A DNA stretch of 53,968 bases. Source: Clostridiales bacterium. Lineage in GTDB: Bacteria; Bacillota; Clostridia; Oscillospirales; Acutalibacteraceae. Below are positions 1-7,282 of this stretch, in pieces. Numbering within the stretch: the stretch's first letter is position 1; every line of letters begins with the position of its first letter. The stretch spans positions 1-53,968 of the forward strand of contig JAAYPE010000039.1 in the NCBI GenBank assembly GCA_012519975.1. Direction: 5' to 3'. Under the pieces are notes generated by a model. The model had not been told where the DNA came from and made no database searches. It worked only from the letters and a program-made list of their open reading frames with translations. The position numbers and the translations under genes are program-made.

Positions 1-156
1 CATCTTACCGATGGTAGTACGCAAAGGGACGTTGTATTTCTTCTCAGGAATATATTTTCTATCGTAAGTGTATTCGATGTAAGTGACATCCTTACGCTTG
101 TTTTTGGAGATTTTGCCGGTGTTTTCCGGGATTTTTACTAAAAAATCGTAGTACAT
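1..156 (-). CDS. IS transposase, N-terminal fragment (cut by window edge)
   Basis: The 52 visible codons start MYYDFLVKIPENTGKISKNK and continue with a Tyr/Lys-rich stretch ending in RTTIGKM. This N-terminal pattern (a GKI segment, a YIEYTYDRKY-type segment, then a PEKKY...R-TIGK motif) is the one I know from clostridial DDE transposases of the IS1634/IS4-like group. The catalytic residues lie outside the window, so family and intactness cannot be judged. The ATG is supported by GAGGTG seven bases upstream and by a good promoter (192-220) overlapped by a hairpin, as is common for insertion sequences. The gene points out of the window. Known: such proteins cut and join IS ends. Inferred: an IS end lies somewhere in 157-320, but I could not define its terminal repeat. 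Confidence 0.7.
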   Translation of the reverse strand, partial: MYYDFLVKIPENTGKISKNKRKDVTYIEYTYDRKYIPEKKYNVPLRTTIGKM

Positions 157-191
157 TTTTACACCTCATAAGTCAGAAATCCTACTCAATA

Positions 192-220
192 AGTATAACA
201 AAAAATCCGCACATTTGCAA
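192..220 (-). promoter_or_regulatory. Promoter of the transposase gene
   Basis: On the minus strand, TTGCAA (215-220) and TATACT (192-197) are separated by exactly 17 bp, placing transcription start about 30 bp before the transposase ATG. The -35 box sits in the loop and stem of the hairpin at 206-234. Confidence 0.6.
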
Positions 221-234
221 GAGAAATGTGCGGA
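206..234 (-). terminator. Hairpin over the transposase promoter, likely read-through terminator
   Basis: TCCGCACATTT and AAATGTGCGGA form an 11-bp perfect stem with a 7-base loop. On the minus strand it is followed by a run of T, as in a Rho-independent terminator. It lies upstream of the transposase and overlaps its -35 box, so it would stop transcripts entering from outside while leaving the element's own promoter free. Confidence 0.6.
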
Positions 235-319
235 AAAAGTTGATTTTATAAGGAAAATCCCAGTTTAGTAATATAAGAAATCAGATTGAGTATGACAATT
301 CCTGGGAAGTTAGCATTTA

Positions 320-560
320 GAGATTAGAAATAGATTATAGATTTTGATTATCGCAAAAATTATAAGCTCGTATTCTCTCCGTGACCCCCATCCGATACGG
401 TATGGGTAGTTTTATATTTAGGTGAGTTTTAGAGATTAAAAGCAGATTATAGATTCTAATTATCGCAAAAATTATAAGCTCGTATTCTCTCCGTGACTCC
501 CATCCAGTGCGATATAGGTAGTTCTATGTTCAGGTGAGTTTTATGCTTAGGTGAATTTTA
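320..560 (+). repeat. Repeat family R3, two tandem units of about 112 bp
   Basis: A unit starting GAGATTA begins at 320, 432 and (only its first bases) 561. The two full copies are near-identical over most of their length. The second is 129 bp because it carries an extra partial copy of its GGTGAGTTTTA segment. Each contains a GTGACCCCCATCC module. The same unit occurs reverse-complemented around 48172-48309. No reading frame explains it. The rest of 157-897 holds only AT-rich sequence and scattered pieces of this family. Confidence 0.75.
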
Positions 561-823
561 GAGATTAAAAATAAGCCATAGCTTTTAATCTAAAAACTGC
601 TTGGCTCGTGAGATTTTCCTTCTTCGCTCACTGCGATGTGGGAAGTTGATTGTTATGGCTATTTTAAAATACGGGCAGTTAATATGAAGTTTAATAATTA
701 GTCACATTATCAATTTACTTTTAGACACTAACGACAAATGTATAATTTTTATTTAAATTTTCACTGTGTTTTCTGCATCTGTCCACTTTCTTGTACACTG
801 AGGGCTTGACGCCATTTTCAGTG

Positions 824-852
824 TTGAAAAAAGTTCACAGTGCGTGTATAAT
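824..852 (+). promoter_or_regulatory. Promoter of the SOS-controlled small gene
   Basis: TTGAAA (824-829) and a perfect TATAAT (847-852) are spaced by 17 bp. The predicted start point lies about 860, immediately before the LexA-type box at 863-878, so a bound repressor would block initiation or early elongation. Confidence 0.8.
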
Positions 853-862
853 TAAAGTTGTT

Positions 863-878
863 CAGAACATTTGTTCTG
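863..878 (+). promoter_or_regulatory. LexA (SOS) operator
   Basis: CAGAACATTTGTTCTG is palindromic except for its two central bases and contains GAAC-N4-GTTC, the Gram-positive LexA/DinR box core. It sits between the promoter at 824-852 and the ribosome-binding site of the 65-residue gene. The lexA gene is at 18301-18891 and its own box (19000-19015) has the same AACATTTGTT centre. Confidence 0.8.
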
Positions 879-897
879 AGAAAGGAGATTTTTTAAA

Positions 898-1095
898 ATG
901 ACATTGTATGAGCTTGGAACGCAGTATGTTGAACAATCAGTAAAAATTCGAGAGCAAATCAATGAGTTACGCCCAAAGCTTAAAACACTTTCTGGAAACG
1001 AGCTTTTAGAGCTACGCAGGAATCTTGCAATCCTTTATCAAATGTCGCTTGATTGCAGAAAAATTGGCGAGCATTTACAAGCCTATTATAGCTAG
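898..1095 (+). CDS. Small SOS-regulated protein of unknown function
   Basis: A 65-residue, highly charged, predicted all-helical protein with Leu/Ile spacing suggesting two packed helices (about 10-38 and 41-64). It has no signal peptide or membrane segment. Start and expression are well supported: perfect promoter, LexA box and AGGAG nine bases before the ATG. I recall similar short helical proteins (Leu-Arg-rich, ending in a Tyr-Tyr tail) as hypotheticals in Oscillospirales genomes, but no function is known to me. SOS control suggests a role during DNA damage, for example a checkpoint or inhibitor, by analogy with small SOS proteins such as YneA. It has no LysM domain, so it is not YneA itself. 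It stands alone, with no partner gene for 800 bp on either side. Confidence 0.75.
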   Translation: MTLYELGTQYVEQSVKIREQINELRPKLKTLSGNELLELRRNLAILYQMSLDCRKIGEHLQAYYS

Positions 1096-1371
1096 ATTTT
1101 ACCTAGAACAGACAACAATTTTATTTGCTTATTTGCCTTTTGCCTATTTAATTACGAACCAAAACGACACGAGTAATCCTTTAATATTTCTTTATCGATT
1201 ATTTTAAAGTCCAGACGGTAAATAGGCAATTTGTAGTTAATCATTTTGCTTTTTAGCTTTAAACACGGGCAGTTAGTGTGTAATTTTATAGCTAGTAGTA
1301 CTTTGATTTTATTATACAAGCATTTGCAATATTTTGTTGTTTTCATTCTAGTTTATTATATTTGCTCACCC

Positions 1372-1412
1372 ACGACCCCCTTTCCATTACGGTATGGGGG
1401 TCGTTTTGTTTT
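1372..1412 (+). terminator. Rho-independent terminator
   Basis: ACGACCCCC (1372-1380) and GGGGGTCGT (1396-1404) form a perfect 9-bp stem followed by TTTGTTTTATTTT. It is the first strong terminator downstream of the small SOS gene, about 280 bp past its stop. The loop resembles the GTGACCCCCATCC module of repeat families R1 and R3, so it may derive from them. Confidence 0.7.
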
Positions 1413-1632
1413 ATTTTCTATTTAATTTTAATTATAGATGGCGTATTTAATGTGTATGTAGTTTATATTATTACCACCTGTATTTTAAAATACCCCTAAC
1501 AACAAACTTCACACATTGCAATGAATAAGAGCAGGGTGAATATGAATTATTAGCATTATAATAACTGGAATTTGTAAATTATTTTTTTATTTCTAAAACC
1601 TACTGCAACTCTAAAGTTTACTCCATCGTACT

Positions 1633-1734
1633 GGATGGGGGTCACGGGGGAAACCGACTGAAAGGACGGCAGGGGGTTTCCCCCGTGTCGCCTTTCTTTG
1701 GTTCGTTTCTTTGGCGAGCAAAGAAATGAATGAG
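1633..1734 (+). repeat. Repeat R1, copy 1
   Basis: A 102-bp element beginning GGATGGGGGTCACGGGGG and ending AAAGAAATGAATGAG. Its core is a hairpin of GGGGGAAACC against GGTTTCCCCC around a spacer of about 20 bases. Four more copies of 103 bp lie at 23103, 23411, 48310 and 48664, all in this orientation. Degenerate GAGCAAAGAAATGAATG repeats follow to about 1830. Reading frames across it (Ser-Phe-Leu-Cys-Ser...) are by-products of the repeat. The rest of 1096-1885 shows no gene. Confidence 0.9.
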
Positions 1735-1885
1735 CGTGAGCAAAAAGGAAATAAGATAATGAGAGCAAAGAAATGAATGGGATAGCGAGAGCAAAAAGGG
1801 GAACAATAGCAAAAAAACGAATGAGAATAAAGTAAAGAATATCGTAAAACTATTAAACAACCGATAACTGAATTTTTAATTCAAA

Positions 1886-1922
1886 CATTAAAAATGCGTA
1901 GCTAAATTTTAGCCACGCATTT
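1886..1922 (-). terminator. Terminator of the HAD gene
   Basis: AATGCGT-A-GCTAAA and TTTAGC-C-ACGCATT form a long stem with one mismatch. On the minus strand it begins right after the HAD stop codon and runs into TTTTTAATG. Confidence 0.8.
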
Positions 1923-1923
1923 T

Positions 1924-2727
1924 TTATAAGCAATTTTGCTCAATATACTTTGCAAGTCCATCATTTTCCACATCATCACAAACGACCGTCGCAAGCTCTT
2001 TTAGCCCCCTCATTGAGTTGCCCATCGCAACCCCAGTGCCTGCATAATCAAACATTGAGCTGTCATTTAGGGAATCTCCAAACGCTATAATTTCCTGTTT
2101 TTTTATTCCATGTATTTCTGCAATTCTTCCGATAGCACTCCCCTTGCTAACACCCTTTTTAGTGACATTTAGCAAGTGCCTATCACAAAGCCCCACCTCA
2201 AAACGATTGTCAAACTTACTTTGTGCAAGCCTTGTCAAGAGGCTCACTTTCATAGGAATATAGGAGCCTACGATAACTTGCGAGACATCAACATCATCAC
2301 ACTCATAAATTAATTTTGTTTTTGATTTGTGTAACGGATAATCAATCGTGCTTATGCAAACCTTTGTAAAATAGTCATCATTTTCAGCCATCATCATATC
2401 ATCTGACGCCAAAAATATATGAGAAGATTTTTTATCAAAAAACTTTAAAACCTCTCTTACCTCTTCGTTTGAAAAAAGGCTTTGAAAAATCACGCTATCA
2501 TCACTAAGATTTCTAACGCTTGCACCTTGGCTAGATATTATTTCATCATAAAGTCCTAAATCTTTTGCAATTTTTGATATTCCTATGTACGGCCTTGTCG
2601 TGCAAATTACAAACCTGCCTCCATTATTTATATAATTCTTTATTGCCTGCTTAGTTCGTTTTGTTACCACTTTTTCTTTGTTACAAAGTGTGTTGTCATA
2701 ATCTGAGACAATCATCTTATATTTCAT
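1924..2727 (-). CDS. HAD-superfamily phosphatase, Cof type (subfamily IIB)
   Basis: A 267-residue cytosolic hydrolase. Motif I is DYDNT (nucleophile Asp9, acid/base Asp11), motif II is CTTRP near residue 50, motif III is the Lys in KKGVSKG, and motif IV is GDSLNDSSMF. A large cap lies between motifs II and III, as in Cof/YidA-type sugar-phosphate or flavin phosphatases. Substrate cannot be read from sequence. The ATG beginning MKYKMIV is chosen because AGGTGATAAAATA precedes it and motif I then starts at the usual distance; an upstream in-frame extension has no ribosome-binding site. It is expressed alone: its own terminator follows, and a hairpin separates it from the phage-like cluster upstream. 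Confidence 0.85.
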   Translation of the reverse strand: MKYKMIVSDYDNTLCNKEKVVTKRTKQAIKNYINNGGRFVICTTRPYIGISKIAKDLGLYDEIISSQGASVRNLSDDSVIFQSLFSNEEVREVLKFFDKKSSHIFLASDDMMMAENDDYFTKVCISTIDYPLHKSKTKLIYECDDVDVSQVIVGSYIPMKVSLLTRLAQSKFDNRFEVGLCDRHLLNVTKKGVSKGSAIGRIAEIHGIKKQEIIAFGDSLNDSSMFDYAGTGVAMGNSMRGLKELATVVCDDVENDGLAKYIEQNCL

Positions 2728-2811
2728 TATTTTATCACCTAATACAAAATACTTATATACTATTATCTCATTTTTAATATTAAAATCAAGTAAACAATTT
2801 ATGTATAATTT

Positions 2812-2841
2812 TGTCCCTGCATATTTAAACACAGGGACAAG
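2812..2841 (-). terminator. Hairpin at the end of the phage-like cluster
   Basis: TTGTCCCTG (2812-2820) and CAGGGACAA (2833-2841) form a perfect 9-bp stem just after the last cluster gene. There is no clear T run on the minus strand, so it may be a weak terminator or an mRNA-stabilising stem. Confidence 0.5.
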
Positions 2842-2843
2842 GG

Positions 2844-3302
2844 CTATCTAAATGCAATGTAGCAATAATCTACAGCCATCTCATTCAGCTTTGGGTTGAT
2901 GCCATTTACCACGTGTGGTGAGCCATAATACGCTTTAAATCCAACATCAGTTATATCAAGCCCTATAGAGCTTACATGTTCGGTTGCAATTGCAAAATTA
3001 CATTCAGTAGAATTTATCATACTAAGCGGTTTATCAGCTGTAAAAACCATTACAAACCTTGGCTTAAATCCAACCTGAATATTTTTTTCTGCAACACCTG
3101 TTCCAAAATAAACGCCAACAATAAAGTTTTTATTCCATTTTTCTCTTTCCTGCTCTGTTATATGAGATACTCTGTCAAGAAGATGTTTACCACATTTGTC
3201 GTCAATTATTTTATTATCCAAATTAAAATCAATTCTTTTTGGAGTGTCTGTTCCTGTCCACTGGCTAAGCCCCAAATTAACTGTACTACCTGTTACTCCC
3301 AT
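2844..3302 (-). CDS. Short tail fibre / receptor-binding protein
   Basis: A 152-residue protein and the last gene of the phage-like cluster. Its first 60 residues hold the pattern NLGLSQW..TDTPKR.DFN followed by an HIT..ER..WN segment, which I know from the N-terminal, baseplate-attaching part of clostridial phage tail fibres. The C-terminal half (GVYFGTG...GFKPRFVMVF) looks like the compact beta-rich tip found in such fibres. It is far shorter than typical fibres because no shaft is present. AGGAGG lies eight bases before the ATG. The position after gpI is normal for a fibre gene. Inferred role: contact with the target cell surface. Confidence 0.7.
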   Translation of the reverse strand: MGVTGSTVNLGLSQWTGTDTPKRIDFNLDNKIIDDKCGKHLLDRVSHITEQEREKWNKNFIVGVYFGTGVAEKNIQVGFKPRFVMVFTADKPLSMINSTECNFAIATEHVSSIGLDITDVGFKAYYGSPHVVNGINPKLNEMAVDYCYIAFR

Positions 3303-3319
3303 ATTTTTTCCTCCTATTT

Positions 3320-3892
3320 TTATTCAAAATTCTCTAAACTGTCAAATGTTAAATCAAGCCTATCAAGATATGCAAATCCCTTGTTTGCCTTGTCAATTTT
3401 GTTCCATGTTATTGGCCCAATGTTTGAGCGAATTTCTAAATGCGCTGGAATTTCACTTCGAACGACATTCAAAACCTTGCTAAGATTTTCGATAGTCGCA
3501 TCTTTTTGTGACGCAAAAGTAATAATCACTCTACCTTTTTCAAAATCTTCTACAACGCTAACATCAAGCTTTGTTTCTTGTAAAATTTCATTTATCCTAT
3601 TTGGATTCCACTGCCCACGAATAACGCAGTTTCTTTTTATTATTTTTTCTCTTCTTTGGTTTATTGAGCCTTCTGGTTCAATTTTCATTAGCTCTTCCCG
3701 AAGGCTTAGCCCAAAATCCTGAGAAGTTTGTATAAATCCTTCTTCAAATGTTTTTTGTATTTGCTCTTTTACAAGGTCTATTCCATAAGCATATGCAACG
3801 AGCTCTGCTTTGATTATTGAATTGTCCTCGATTTTATAAATGCCCAGAGGTGATAAAATACTTTCTAATTGATCTAGTATATCTTCTACCAT
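3320..3892 (-). CDS. Baseplate wedge protein, tail protein I / XkdU-like
   Basis: A 190-residue protein of the DUF2313/XkdU-type family. Evidence is its place directly after the J-like gene and before the fibre gene, its size, and its layout: an N-terminal helical part with a LEEGF-like turn near residue 50, a central domain with the RR-K-II..NC.IRGQWNP segment, and a beta-rich C-terminus ending in a DRLDLTFDSLENF tail. In PBSX and P2-like phages this protein joins baseplate wedge and fibre. Start is ATG after GGAGGGG. Inferred job here: linking the J-like wedge to the short fibre. Confidence 0.7.
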   Translation of the reverse strand: MVEDILDQLESILSPLGIYKIEDNSIIKAELVAYAYGIDLVKEQIQKTFEEGFIQTSQDFGLSLREELMKIEPEGSINQRREKIIKRNCVIRGQWNPNRINEILQETKLDVSVVEDFEKGRVIITFASQKDATIENLSKVLNVVRSEIPAHLEIRSNIGPITWNKIDKANKGFAYLDRLDLTFDSLENFE

Positions 3893-3904
3893 TTTACCCC
3901 TCCT

Positions 3905-4981
3905 TTATAACCTATCCAGAACATAAATCTCTGTATCACAAAATCTATTTTGTCTGCTAATTTTTGTATCCCCAGTAGGACTCGCAACTTCATAGTTTTC
4001 AATACCTTCAATGCCATAAAGAATGCGATGCAACTGTGAGCATCTCACGTTTTCTCCAACATCCAAAGAACTAGCATATTCTGTGAGTTCCGCTTTTGCT
4101 TGCTCTATAACGTCCTTGGCTTTGTAGTCTTTTTTAGGCCTTATATTCACAACAATCATATCCGCTGAATAATCGCAAATAAAAGCTTTTACATCCACTC
4201 CTATTTCCCTGGCAATTTCAAAAGCTTCATTTAGCTCCTCAATTATTTCATCTATGTCTTCATAATCCTCTTCAGTTGTATCAATAAACACATCAACAGT
4301 ACCAGGACCTCTAACCGAACTTATTGCATTTGCAGCAATAACCCTCGGATTTTGCATTGCAATTTCTTTGTAGTATTGTAAATTCGCACCATTTGACATT
4401 TGTGAATAGCTTTCGATTAATCTTCGCCGCAGCAAATAATCATTTTCCTGTTCATAGCCACCTGTTAGAGCAGTTATGTTACAAACAGAGGTAATTTCCT
4501 GTGGTGGATTTACAAGCATTGTAATTGTCTGTATGGCGGCGTTGCCTTTTCTGCCACTGTTTACAGCCTCAATCGGAACATCAACTTGAGTTTGCCCATG
4601 CAAGAGAATTGCCTGAGCTGTTGTAACATATCTTTGGTTATCATCACCCGAAATTGCACAAACCGTACCTTCTGGTATTGTTATATCTTCGTGCTCTTCA
4701 AAGGTTGTAAAAAATCGTGCTGTACCGTGCGCCTTTGTTGCCTCTCGTCTTGAAATTCCACGAATTTGTGCGTGCATATCAAGATATTCCCCAGTAGCGG
4801 ATTGCAAAAATACTTGTCTAGAAATAAAACTTATATCTGCACTTTGGGAATAAAGCTGACCCGCAAGCAATCTAAGTCTTATACCGATGTCACTTGCATC
4901 ATCTGCCTCAAATCCACTTTCTTGCCTAAATTTTTCTTTCATTTGCCCTAATATTTCATCATAAGTCAATGCTTTTATCAT
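3905..4981 (-). CDS. Baseplate J-like protein (XkdT family)
   Basis: A 358-residue, full-length member of the baseplate J family, the main wedge component of contractile phage baseplates. Visible signs are the N-terminal L.Y.EIL..M..KF..ESGFEADDASDIGIRLRLLAGQ-type helix pair, the G-rich central strand region (PEGTVC..., EAVNSGRKGNA), and the C-terminal domain with GPGTVDVFI followed by the DVxAF repeat. The ATG overlaps the stop of the gp25-like gene by four bases, so the two are translationally coupled. All residues are in frame with no interruption, an argument against decay of the cluster. Confidence 0.85.
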   Translation of the reverse strand: MIKALTYDEILGQMKEKFRQESGFEADDASDIGIRLRLLAGQLYSQSADISFISRQVFLQSATGEYLDMHAQIRGISRREATKAHGTARFFTTFEEHEDITIPEGTVCAISGDDNQRYVTTAQAILLHGQTQVDVPIEAVNSGRKGNAAIQTITMLVNPPQEITSVCNITALTGGYEQENDYLLRRRLIESYSQMSNGANLQYYKEIAMQNPRVIAANAISSVRGPGTVDVFIDTTEEDYEDIDEIIEELNEAFEIAREIGVDVKAFICDYSADMIVVNIRPKKDYKAKDVIEQAKAELTEYASSLDVGENVRCSQLHRILYGIEGIENYEVASPTGDTKISRQNRFCDTEIYVLDRL

Positions 4982-5328
4982 ATCTTTATCATCACTTCCT
5001 GTGTGTTTCCATCAATTAGTAACAAAACCTTAACTGCATTTATCTCTTTATTCTCTCCGTGCTCAATCTGTGCAGAATACACGCTAATTTGAGGTTGATT
5101 TTTCAACGCCTCTTGAGCCATAGAAAGTGCAATAGAATTTTTTGCATCTAACTTGCTATTCTTCAATTCAAAAAATCTACTACCAAGCTCTTTGTCGTGT
5201 AAAAAACTCCCCCTAGGAATACTAAGGCAAAAAATCGCCCTTTGTAAAAGCTCTTGCGTGTCACTAATTTGTATAGGCAAGCCGTTTGCAGATACCGCAA
5301 AATCACCTTGCTCAATCAATGTATCCAT
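4978..5328 (-). CDS. Baseplate protein gp25/W-like (XkdS family)
   Basis: A 116-residue protein with the gp25-like fold signature: an I.DT.ELLQRAIFCLSIPRGSF start, then DKELGSRFFEL, a helix with a run of Ala/Leu, and a final beta strand pair ending VKVLLLIDG. T4 gp25 homologues nucleate the sheath on the baseplate. Here no sheath gene exists, so its retained role is probably structural within the wedge. It ends in a four-base overlap with the J-like gene. GAGGAATGAT precedes the ATG. Confidence 0.75.
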   Translation of the reverse strand: MDTLIEQGDFAVSANGLPIQISDTQELLQRAIFCLSIPRGSFLHDKELGSRFFELKNSKLDAKNSIALSMAQEALKNQPQISVYSAQIEHGENKEINAVKVLLLIDGNTQEVMIKI

Positions 5329-5329
5329 A

Positions 5330-5692
5330 TCATTCCTCCACTTCGATTATCTTTCCATCTTTTGTAATCCTAAGCCCATTGAGCAAAATATCGCCATCGT
5401 TTTTCAGCAAAATATAAGCACCGCCTTGAGAAAACAATCTAAGTTCGCCCGATTGAACCTGTCTGCTATCACAAAGAGTGCCTGTACAAACAGAGCCTAT
5501 CTCACTGTCTAAAATAAGTACCTGTGTCCCCATTGGTGGAACACTGCAAACACCGTAGGGAGCATAGCTAGACAGGCTTCTATGCTCCTCTGAGCCAGTT
5601 GTACAAACCACATTTTTGTCCGACATTGTAACCTTTGCCGATGTTGCGTTTATAACCTTTTCTTTTTGAACCAATTGTTTTGTAAGCCACAT
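5330..5692 (-). CDS. Baseplate spike / OB-fold protein (gpV- or Mu gp45-like)
   Basis: A 120-residue protein with an N-terminal OB-like domain (PYGVCSVPPMGTQVLILDSE is typical of gpV/gp45 proteins) followed by a short beta part containing GGAYILLKNDGDILLNG, the sheet repeat seen at the base of phage spikes. The long beta-helix and metal-binding tip of true membrane-piercing spikes are missing, so this would be a minimal plug. It sits between the hub and gp25-like genes, the usual place. Start is ATG after GGAGG. Confidence 0.7.
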   Translation of the reverse strand: MWLTKQLVQKEKVINATSAKVTMSDKNVVCTTGSEEHRSLSSYAPYGVCSVPPMGTQVLILDSEIGSVCTGTLCDSRQVQSGELRLFSQGGAYILLKNDGDILLNGLRITKDGKIIEVEE

Positions 5693-5705
5693 AAAAATAC
5701 CTCCG

Positions 5706-6650
5706 TTAAAAATGCTCTTTGGGTCTTAGTATCACATTGCAATGCATCCCAAGGTTTGAAATAATATGTTCAATGTGAAAAATCCTAAAATCTTTATATT
5801 CACCAAGTCGCTTATCATAAAAACTTGCAAGCGCACCCACTTTTAAAAAGCAGTCAAAAGGGACTAAAAGCTCCACTTCACAGCTACCTGAAAGACTTTT
5901 TTTAAACTCTCTTTGTAGCCTATACTGTCTCTCCCATTTTTGCGAGCCTGATAAATTAAGATACCTCTTTGTTGTTATTTTTCTTTTCTTTGCATTTTCA
6001 TCAATTTGCAATCCTGTATACCCCTGAGATGGGTCAACTTTATAAAGCATCTGCCCAATAACACCATATCTTTTATATTTTACTTGCGCTGAAAAATATC
6101 TGCAGTTACCTTTTGATTCGTTGCTAAAAACAATTGGAGTTTCGTTTGGAACATTATGTCTTGTATCTAAATATCCATCTTTTGTTATTTTAGGCGATAC
6201 ATTTAAAACGCATTTACAAAACTCATCCACAACAGCCCAATGACAAGTACCCTTTGAAACTGTAAAATTGCCCTGACAAATTCCAGACCCCAAAACGCCC
6301 TTAATTCCAAAAGGCTCCAGATGATTTTTATAAATATCTTCCACGGACGGCCTAATATATGTCACCGGCAAAGCTTCATTATCAATCAAAGGTGCGTTTG
6401 ATCTTGCACTAATTTTTATTTTAACGCCACTTGAATCGCATATTGTACTTTGCTCATCAACATAGCCATCAAAAACTACTTCCCCATTGTTTTTTACTAT
6501 AATTTTCTCAAGCTCTTCTAGTGGCCAAAAAATACAAAAAACAACAAACAAACTGCTTGCGGGAGTATCAAAGCTCTCGCAAAGCTCCATTTGAATAGGA
6601 CTTGAAAAACAAATTGTCTGCCCACTTACAGTTACGCCTTCAATTTTCAT
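5706..6650 (-). CDS. Baseplate hub protein (XkdQ / gpD-like)
   Basis: A 314-residue protein of the late-control-D/XkdQ type, the hub that caps the tail tube and holds the spike. Its central region has the P.TYIRPSVEDIYKNHLEPFGI segment followed by a WAVVDEFCKCVL helix, which matches the hub domain after the first barrel. A later YRLQREFKKSLSGSCEVELLVP segment matches the final beta domain. It overlaps the LysM gene by four bases (ATGA), so the two are coupled. No frameshift or stop is present. Known for the family: trimeric hub that contacts tube and spike. Confidence 0.7.
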   Translation of the reverse strand: MKIEGVTVSGQTICFSSPIQMELCESFDTPASSLFVVFCIFWPLEELEKIIVKNNGEVVFDGYVDEQSTICDSSGVKIKISARSNAPLIDNEALPVTYIRPSVEDIYKNHLEPFGIKGVLGSGICQGNFTVSKGTCHWAVVDEFCKCVLNVSPKITKDGYLDTRHNVPNETPIVFSNESKGNCRYFSAQVKYKRYGVIGQMLYKVDPSQGYTGLQIDENAKKRKITTKRYLNLSGSQKWERQYRLQREFKKSLSGSCEVELLVPFDCFLKVGALASFYDKRLGEYKDFRIFHIEHIISNLGMHCNVILRPKEHF

Positions 6651-7168
6651 AGCACCCTCACCCTGTCACCATTTTTTACATCCCACGGATTCGAAATACA
6701 CTCGTTTTTCTCTAAAATTTCTTCAATTGCCACATCATAAATGTTTGCAACTTTCCACAAATTTTCCTTATCTTTTATCGTGTGATACCTTTCAAAATCT
6801 TGCGACAATACTCTTTTTTGAGGAACTTGAACAAACTCAAAACTGTACGAAATCATATCCTCAAAGCTGTCAAGGCTCTTTACAAGCTTTGTCATAATCG
6901 CCATCATAGGCTGAGTCCCTGAGATAAAAAGAGGACCTGCACCACCTCGCAAAAACAACGCAAGCAGCCTTTCAAAATCCTGTTTTGAATTTTTACCAAC
7001 AAGCTCCCCTTGCCCGCTCACAACCAAAGGTCTAACACCAAACTCCTGTAGCTCAAAAGAATCAAACGGCACTGCAATTTGCTTTAAATTTGCAGCGGCC
7101 TTTATTTCTATTTTTTGTGGATTTACTAAAAACTCAAAATCCTTAAATCGCATTGGAACATTGTTCAT
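6647..7168 (-). CDS. LysM-containing tail protein (XkdP-like)
   Basis: A 173-residue protein. The N-terminal 120 residues form a beta-rich domain (PMRFKDFEFLVNPQKIEI...) typical of XkdP/gp53-type baseplate proteins. The last 45 residues are one LysM repeat (YHTIKDKENLWKVANIYDV...NGDRVRVL). In PBSX-like phages this protein follows the tape measure and joins tube end and hub. The ATG beginning MNNVPM is chosen because AGGTGGGAG lies at the right distance. In this cluster it follows a 32-residue gene directly instead of a tape measure. LysM suggests peptidoglycan contact. Confidence 0.8.
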   Translation of the reverse strand: MNNVPMRFKDFEFLVNPQKIEIKAAANLKQIAVPFDSFELQEFGVRPLVVSGQGELVGKNSKQDFERLLALFLRGGAGPLFISGTQPMMAIMTKLVKSLDSFEDMISYSFEFVQVPQKRVLSQDFERYHTIKDKENLWKVANIYDVAIEEILEKNECISNPWDVKNGDRVRVL

Positions 7169-7182
7169 TTTTTCTCCCACCT

Positions 7183-7281
7183 TTAAAGTCTTGTAGGATA
7201 TCGCCTTGCAAGGCGTTCTGCCTCGTCTGACAAATTTTTAAGTAGCTCATAGCTATTTTGTTCTTCTTGTGTTTCGTTCAT
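7183..7281 (-). CDS. Very small phage-cluster protein (32 residues)
   Basis: A short but convincing gene: ATG with GGAGG seven bases before it, 32 codons, stop, then 14 bases to the LysM gene. The product starts MNETQEEQNSYELLKNL and ends in AERLARRYPTRL. It looks like one amphipathic helix with a basic end. It occupies the place where tail-assembly chaperone and tape-measure genes stand in related phages. I do not recognise a named family. It may be a remnant of a chaperone or a small tube-to-hub adaptor. Confidence 0.65.
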   Translation of the reverse strand: MNETQEEQNSYELLKNLSDEAERLARRYPTRL

Positions 7282-7282
7282 T

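Noticed and set aside
2976..3722. A 248-codon plus-strand frame opposite the fibre and tail-I genes
   Set aside because: It lies wholly across two well-supported minus-strand genes, has no ribosome-binding site, and its composition (Phe/Ser/Cys-rich) is that of an antisense frame.
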